Source: Usnea hakonensis (lineage: Eukaryota; Ascomycota; Lecanoromycetes; Lecanorales; Parmeliaceae). From it: a stretch of DNA of 11,626 nucleotides. Position 1 is the stretch's first letter. Each line of letters starts with the position of its first letter. The notes below the pieces were generated by a model, which was given only the letters and a program-made list of their open reading frames with translations, made no database searches and was not told where the DNA came from. This document shows, piece after piece, positions 7,818-11,626 of the stretch. The position numbers and the translations under genes were made by a program. The DNA lies in the NCBI GenBank assembly GCA_013423325.1, contig BLJB01000474.1:1-11626 (forward strand), written 5' to 3'.

Positions 7818-8978
7818 ATGACAACAGACTTGTCTAGTGCTCAGGCCTTCGATATGTCGGTTCTCGTCCCTGATTTGCCCGACGTCCGGGAAGTGGCGGC
7901 GGTGCCCCAGCACAACGCTGGATGCCAAGCTCAAAGTGAAATGGGGAAGCCAAGGTTTCCCCAATTCCAAAGGTTGCCCACTGATATAATCTTGCTTGTG
8001 ATGTGGCATACCAGAATCTGCGATCTCCGGAATTTGATCAAGACAGGGAAGTCGGTGAACCAGATATTCAAAGAAAATAAAACGTCGATTTTCAGACGGG
8101 TGCAGATTTGCCAATTCCCAGAGTTTTCCGGATGGTTTGGAGACTTGCCCGGATTCGATGGATCAATTCTGGGCAAAAGTCGCACCTCCGAGCAGATACA
8201 ATGTCTACGAAGGCTCGTTATTTCTTTATATGGGCACGAAGAGATTGCAGTTTCCAGCGCCCAAAGAGCAGCCCAGGCATCTTTGAACTTACTGGATCGA
8301 TATGGCGGATGGCGATATCTCTATTTCCTGCAATTCATGAAGGATCATGTGGAAGGTGAAGCGAAGAAGCTCTGGAAGGCTTCGCATGTGCAAATACATC
8401 TTATGAGCAAGGAACTGGCCAAGTCAACGATATTGTGCCTCTTAAGAATGTCATTGAGGGGAACAAGACCTTTAGAATTACTAGGCGAAGAGTACATTGC
8501 CTCAGATCTGCCAGACATTGTGAAGGGGCGACTGAAATTATTCCAGCAGGAGCCACAAATCGTTCAAAAAATGATACTAGCAACCCTCGAACTCCTGGTT
8601 TGTCGCATAGCTAAACGTCTGGACCTGCCAGGGACCGTGCTAGCATATTGGATTTCGTACTATCAAGATAGGCTTGGCATGTCATTGACAGCGACGGAAA
8701 AGCAACATTTGCTCAATTGGACATCAGAAATACTGGCTCAATTGCTCTTGCAATGCTGTTTCACATATGAGATTGGGGTGGCGCTTGAATTGTGTGAGGA
8801 GCCGGGGAGAGACAGAATCTGGACAACTCAGTGGTGGATCCAACAACAGTTCAGAGCCTCTTGCGTGGCACTCTTGAGGGCTACCACCCTCGGCACCGTA
8901 CCAATATCCAGCCCACATGTCTTTATGGGCTCACTTTGGGCTAAAGGCCTCGAATTTCCAACCCGCAATTTGTTCTAA
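7818..8978 (+). CDS. F-box-like domain protein, otherwise uncharacterised
   Basis: This is an intact single-exon reading frame of 386 codons. The first ATG in the frame is at 7818, with A at -3; the frame is open a little further upstream but only through a TTG, which is not a eukaryotic start. After a Ser/Thr-rich N terminus, residues about 52-94 read LPTDIILLV...CDLRNLIKTGKSVNQIFKENKTSIFRRV, the pattern of a fungal F-box-like motif (Leu-Pro-x-[ED]-[IL], a helix, a Leu-rich helix and a final basic strand). F-box proteins bind Skp1 in SCF ubiquitin ligases and choose substrates. The rest (about 95-386) is helical and Trp/Leu-rich with no repeats, membrane segments or catalytic motif I recognise. 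There is no signal peptide. CA and TG are normal here, so RIP has not affected it. It resembles the many lineage-specific F-box-like proteins of Pezizomycotina; its target is unknown. Confidence 0.72.
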   Translation: MTTDLSSAQAFDMSVLVPDLPDVREVAAVPQHNAGCQAQSEMGKPRFPQFQRLPTDIILLVMWHTRICDLRNLIKTGKSVNQIFKENKTSIFRRVQICQFPEFSGWFGDLPGFDGSILGKSRTSEQIQCLRRLVISLYGHEEIAVSSAQRAAQASLNLLDRYGGWRYLYFLQFMKDHVEGEAKKLWKASHVQIHLMSKELAKSTILCLLRMSLRGTRPLELLGEEYIASDLPDIVKGRLKLFQQEPQIVQKMILATLELLVCRIAKRLDLPGTVLAYWISYYQDRLGMSLTATEKQHLLNWTSEILAQLLLQCCFTYEIGVALELCEEPGRDRIWTTQWWIQQQFRASCVALLRATTLGTVPISSPHVFMGSLWAKGLEFPTRNLF

Positions 8979-10747
8979 AGACGCGATATTCCCATGCTTG
9001 ATCCTCACAGGTACGCAATACTTCTGAGACTAAAGAAGGACCGTCATACACATCCAAAATAGGGTGTACGGCCTCGAATTGAATACGCAATAGGCGCGGT
9101 GGAGATGAGATATTTACAGGACATGGCCTTGCTAGAAATTCTATCCATAGCCGCGCTGCGAGAGTTAAAAAAAAAACATGTCAAAGTAGAGAGAAGAAAG
9201 ACTATTTTCTTGAAGCGTACCTTACCTGCCCCAGTCCCCTTAGATCGGCTAGGGTCAACAGTCTAACCCGAGGGGGCTTAGCGATGGCATATTTGAGGGA
9301 CTCGGGCTTAGGGCCTTAAATCCGTAAAGTACGCACCTCAGATTGGAGGCATACAGCTGTGTTGCTGTTACATTATTGTTACGTCTTTCTTCCTCTGTTT
9401 AGACTGACATTATCAGCTTCTTTCATTACCTCTTTCCAAGCATGGGTCCCCTTGTCCTGAATGAAACGCGGCAAAAGCTTTATGAATGGAGATACTGAGT
9501 GCCCTGCCAGACGAAGACGAGCAAGAGGGTTCATCGACGTACAAGAGTCTCGCTATTGGTGTAGCGATGTATGCGCGGTTGCCTCGGTCCACTTCTACCT
9601 CTTGATGGGTGACTCTCTTTTGAGGATATGATGTGATTGACGGCTCGGCGAAAAAGTTCCTCACGCACCTTACCTACCAACCTGTCCTCCGAGTATTTAA
9701 AGACCTCAATGCCTCGCAGCGTGATCGGCGTACAGTCTCATTGCCAATGCCTCCTTTCTTGCTACCGTACCCTGCAGCAGTCACTGGAATTGACCACAAA
9801 TCTTGGAATAACGGTCTGGACACAATTGATAGGGCACATACGTTTAGATGGCTGGGATACAATTGGGCAGAGACGCTTGACTATAAGTTGGGGCTTGGCT
9901 CTTTAGCTCAATTCTCAAAGAGGTGGTCAGAATACATCACGCCATAGGGATGTCAGGCGTTTGTGGAAGCATCACCTATTTGACATCTCGTTAGTCGCTT
10001 TGGAAGTTACGGCAATCGTGAGGTATGCAGCAAATGGTTTGGAGCATATTTGCTGGCGATTTTGCCCTTTGTAAGGGCGTAATGTGCACAGCAGATACAC
10101 AATGAGAGGCAAATCCCCAAGGGCATTAGGAGACGACTTCAACCAAATACCAACCTCTCAAGCCTGCCGTCAGCATCAATAGCGAGAAACTTCATATACG
10201 GATACGCCAGCCTCCGCGATTAGGTCGCACACACACAAGGCTACTTGCCCTCAGTGAAGCCAGCCCGTACTAGACGTTTGGCGTTGCCATCTACACAATT
10301 GAAGAGCGTCTGTGGTGCATCTGTGGAGCACACGAAAGCATGGCCTCTGCCTCGCATGACCCGCGTCTTGACTCGTGATAGTTTGAAGGGTCTGAAGGGA
10401 AGCTCGGACAAACTGAGAATCATCCTTAGGAGAGGCAGGCTTGGTCAAGTTCTGACCAGCAATGCAGACGAAAGGGCACTTCTGCCAATCTTACGCCCGC
10501 TTTCTACACACAAGAGTCGGCTCACACAACGTCAGGAAGTATCCTCAGGCATGGCGAGCTTCACATTGGTCCTCCAGATTGCATGTTTCCCATAGAGTTA
10601 TAACCATCGCAGGTTTGGTCAGACCAAAAGCATGCTCCATTTAGCGATCTTCAATATCGAACCACGAATGCCCAATCTTTGGAGCTTTGGTCATTTCTGA
10701 TGAGACTTCTCCCAGACTGCTGTGTCCGAATACTAACATTGAGGACC
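8979..10747. other. long gene-poor interval
   Basis: About 1.77 kb with no gene I can support. Open frames on either strand are short (under 120 codons), most lack an ATG, they overlap one another, and none has a recognisable motif. I see no tRNA (no B-box-like sequence) and no terminal repeats. Small structures present are a run of 10 A at 9167-9176, an imperfect hairpin at 9236-9275 (CCCCT...AGGGG with an inner GGGT/ACCC pairing), and the inverted repeats TGGTCA-AGTTC-TGACCA (10442-10458) and TTTGGTC-A-GACCAAA (10614-10628). Base composition is ordinary, without the TA excess of the left part. It should include the 3' ends of the two flanking convergent genes. Confidence 0.55.
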
Positions 10748-11389
10748 TCAAACATCCGCATGGGTACTTTGCATTCCACCTCCTCTTTCACTGTCCTGCC
10801 CTGTCTCGACACCACTGCCTACGAATCCCTTATTTCCGCCTCCTAGCGCGCCCTGAACATCTACTCCTCCTCCTCCTCCTCCTCCTCCTCCTCCACCTCT
10901 TCCCTGATCCTTGATCTGCGCCTGCTCGGCCTTCTTGCGATCCAGATCAGATGTCAGGCTACTCTGCTCGCCAAAGCCGTGCTTTCTTTCTTGTGCGACT
11001 GCTATGTCACCGTCACCAGCTGCGCGCATTTGCTCGCCCTCCTGATTGGATACAGGGTCTCCCATCTTTAAGCATCATATTTTTAGCAGTGTGTCACTCA
11101 GAATCAAAGAGCGGAATCTGAGTATGAGACTCACGCTCTCGCCCGCATCACCGCTCGCATCTTGTGCTCCATAGCCTAAGCTGCTCGGCATCGCTTCGTT
11201 TTGCGACGCACTCCCTCTGTCGCCAATAGTGTCATTTAGCCCACAGCGTTCATAGGTGGGGGCCGAACGTTGCTGAGATGCACTTGTGGAGGTTGCATTT
11301 TGACGTTCAGATGTTGATTGGTCAATGGGATTGTCAGGAATCTCGTACGCTGTATCGATTGACGGCTGGGAGGGTGCTTGAGGATCCAT
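10748..11389 (-). CDS. small hydrophilic conserved-type fungal protein, two exons
   Basis: I model two exons on the minus strand: 11389-11135 (85 codons) and 11065-10748 (105 codons plus TGA), joined across a 69-base intron in phase 0, giving 190 residues. The start is the first ATG after an in-frame TGA further upstream; its -3 base is T, a weak context, with G at +4. Exon 1 is Ser/Gln/Asn-rich and looks disordered. Exon 2 holds the part that looks conserved: EQMRAAGDGDIAVAQERK (about residues 96-113), SLTSDLDRKKAEQAQIKDQ (121-139), eleven glycines (142-152) and VDVQGALGGGNKGFVG (153-168). I recall similar motifs in small uncharacterised ascomycete and basidiomycete proteins, but no function is established for them to my knowledge. 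No signal peptide or membrane segment. The exon structure rests on splice signals and motif continuity, not on transcripts. Confidence 0.68.
10864..10894. repeat. (CTC)n microsatellite inside the coding region
   Basis: 31 bases of pure CTC repeat on the plus strand. On the minus strand it is ten GGA codons which, with one GGT next to it, encode eleven glycines at residues 142-152 of the small hydrophilic protein. A triplet repeat keeps the frame when it expands or contracts, so length probably varies between strains. Confidence 0.95.
11066..11134 (-). other. predicted 69-base spliceosomal intron
   Basis: On the minus strand the sequence begins GTGAGT and ends TTAAAG, with a weak branch-point-like CTGCTAAAA about 20 bases before the 3' end. 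The size is typical for ascomycete introns. Removing it joins the exons in phase 0. Read through, exon 1 instead runs 20 more codons to a TAA. Confidence 0.65.
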
Positions 11390-11626
11390 AGATGGATTGA
11401 GCGTGATTTGGTGAAGGAACTTTGTTGGCAATTTTTGAGTCTGTCAAACCAAATAGTCCTTTCACTTCTATATTTTTAGGCTCGGTATGCAAAATAACAA
11501 ACAATATTAGCAGTAGTCGTCTCTGTGGTGCTATACGGTGGGTTGTTGCACGTTAGCTTTTGAAATTCCGGATTTCAAAAAAAATGCAATTTCTTGGCAC
11601 TCACACTTGTTGCACCACCCACCTAA
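11390..11626 (-). promoter_or_regulatory. upstream region of the small hydrophilic protein gene
   Basis: No coding sequence is visible. It should contain the promoter and leader of the minus-strand gene. Bases 11559-11579 form an inverted repeat (TTTGAAAT, TCCGG, ATTTCAAA). Outside it, GGTGGGT (11537-11543) is mirrored by ACCCACC (11617-11623), so the whole 87-base stretch has rough two-fold symmetry. On the minus strand TAAAAATATAG near 11470 is TATA-like. No regulator can be named from this. Confidence 0.35.

Noticed and set aside
7794..8185. Antisense open frames opposite the start of the F-box-like gene
   Set aside because: They overlap a longer frame with a recognisable domain on the other strand and have no motif.
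9236..9275. Hairpin considered as a structured RNA or terminator
   Set aside because: The pairing is imperfect and short, there is no T tract, and no RNA family is recognised.
9633..9947. 104-codon plus-strand open frame
   Set aside because: It opens with GTG, not ATG; no recognisable motif, and another frame overlaps it. Not supported as a eukaryotic gene.
10241..10595. Overlapping open frames on both strands, including a Cys-containing minus-strand frame ending at 10241
   Set aside because: I considered an exon of a small secreted protein because of the spaced Cys residues, but there is no signal peptide, no convincing splice partner, and frames on both strands are equally open.
10687..10914. 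Plus-strand frame with a Leu run
   Set aside because: The leucines are just the CTC microsatellite read on the other strand; the minus-strand frame has the conserved-type motifs.

Overview
The window looks like nuclear DNA of a filamentous ascomycete (Pezizomycotina). Three things point there: a Ty3/gypsy retrotransposon of the chromodomain-bearing (chromovirus) type carrying the CpA-to-TpA scars of repeat-induced point mutation (RIP); a short GTGAGT...AG intron in a protein gene; and an F-box-like gene of fungal style. There are no bacterial operon features and no RNA genes that I can see.

Region 1-6636 is one LTR retrotransposon lying on the minus strand. Its 3' LTR (1-270) is cut by the window edge and its 5' LTR occupies about 6267-6636. 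Reading right to left there is a gag remnant (about 6230-4900), then a pol remnant (4898 to about 384) with protease, a linker containing a 96-bp tandem duplication, reverse transcriptase, RNase H, integrase and a C-terminal chromodomain. All pol landmarks share one frame with no net indel, yet the frame is broken by many TAG/TAA stops, and the catalytic aspartates of protease, RT and integrase have become Asn. CpA/TpG dinucleotides are nearly absent while CpG remains, so this is a RIP-killed copy.

The element sits inside another transposon gene. From 6637 to 7392 (minus strand) is the N-terminal part of a piggyBac-type transposase, also interrupted by stops, that ends abruptly at the LTR just after the segment holding its first catalytic Asp. 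The other half should lie to the left of this window.

Region 7393-7817 is the upstream region of a protein gene, with a TATA-like box and a short upstream ORF. Region 7818-8978 (plus strand) is an intact single-exon gene for a 386-residue F-box-like protein. Region 8979-10747 holds no gene I can support. Region 10748-11389 (minus strand) is a two-exon gene for a 190-residue hydrophilic protein with a GGA microsatellite coding eleven glycines. The last 237 bases are its upstream region and contain small inverted repeats.

The genes do not form a pathway. The picture is a transposon nest (gypsy in piggyBac) decayed by RIP, next to ordinary host genes whose sequence is not visibly RIP-mutated. 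I did not find a clearly novel defence or metabolic system. The most informative features are the RIP pattern, its sharp boundary inside one LTR, and the nested insertion.
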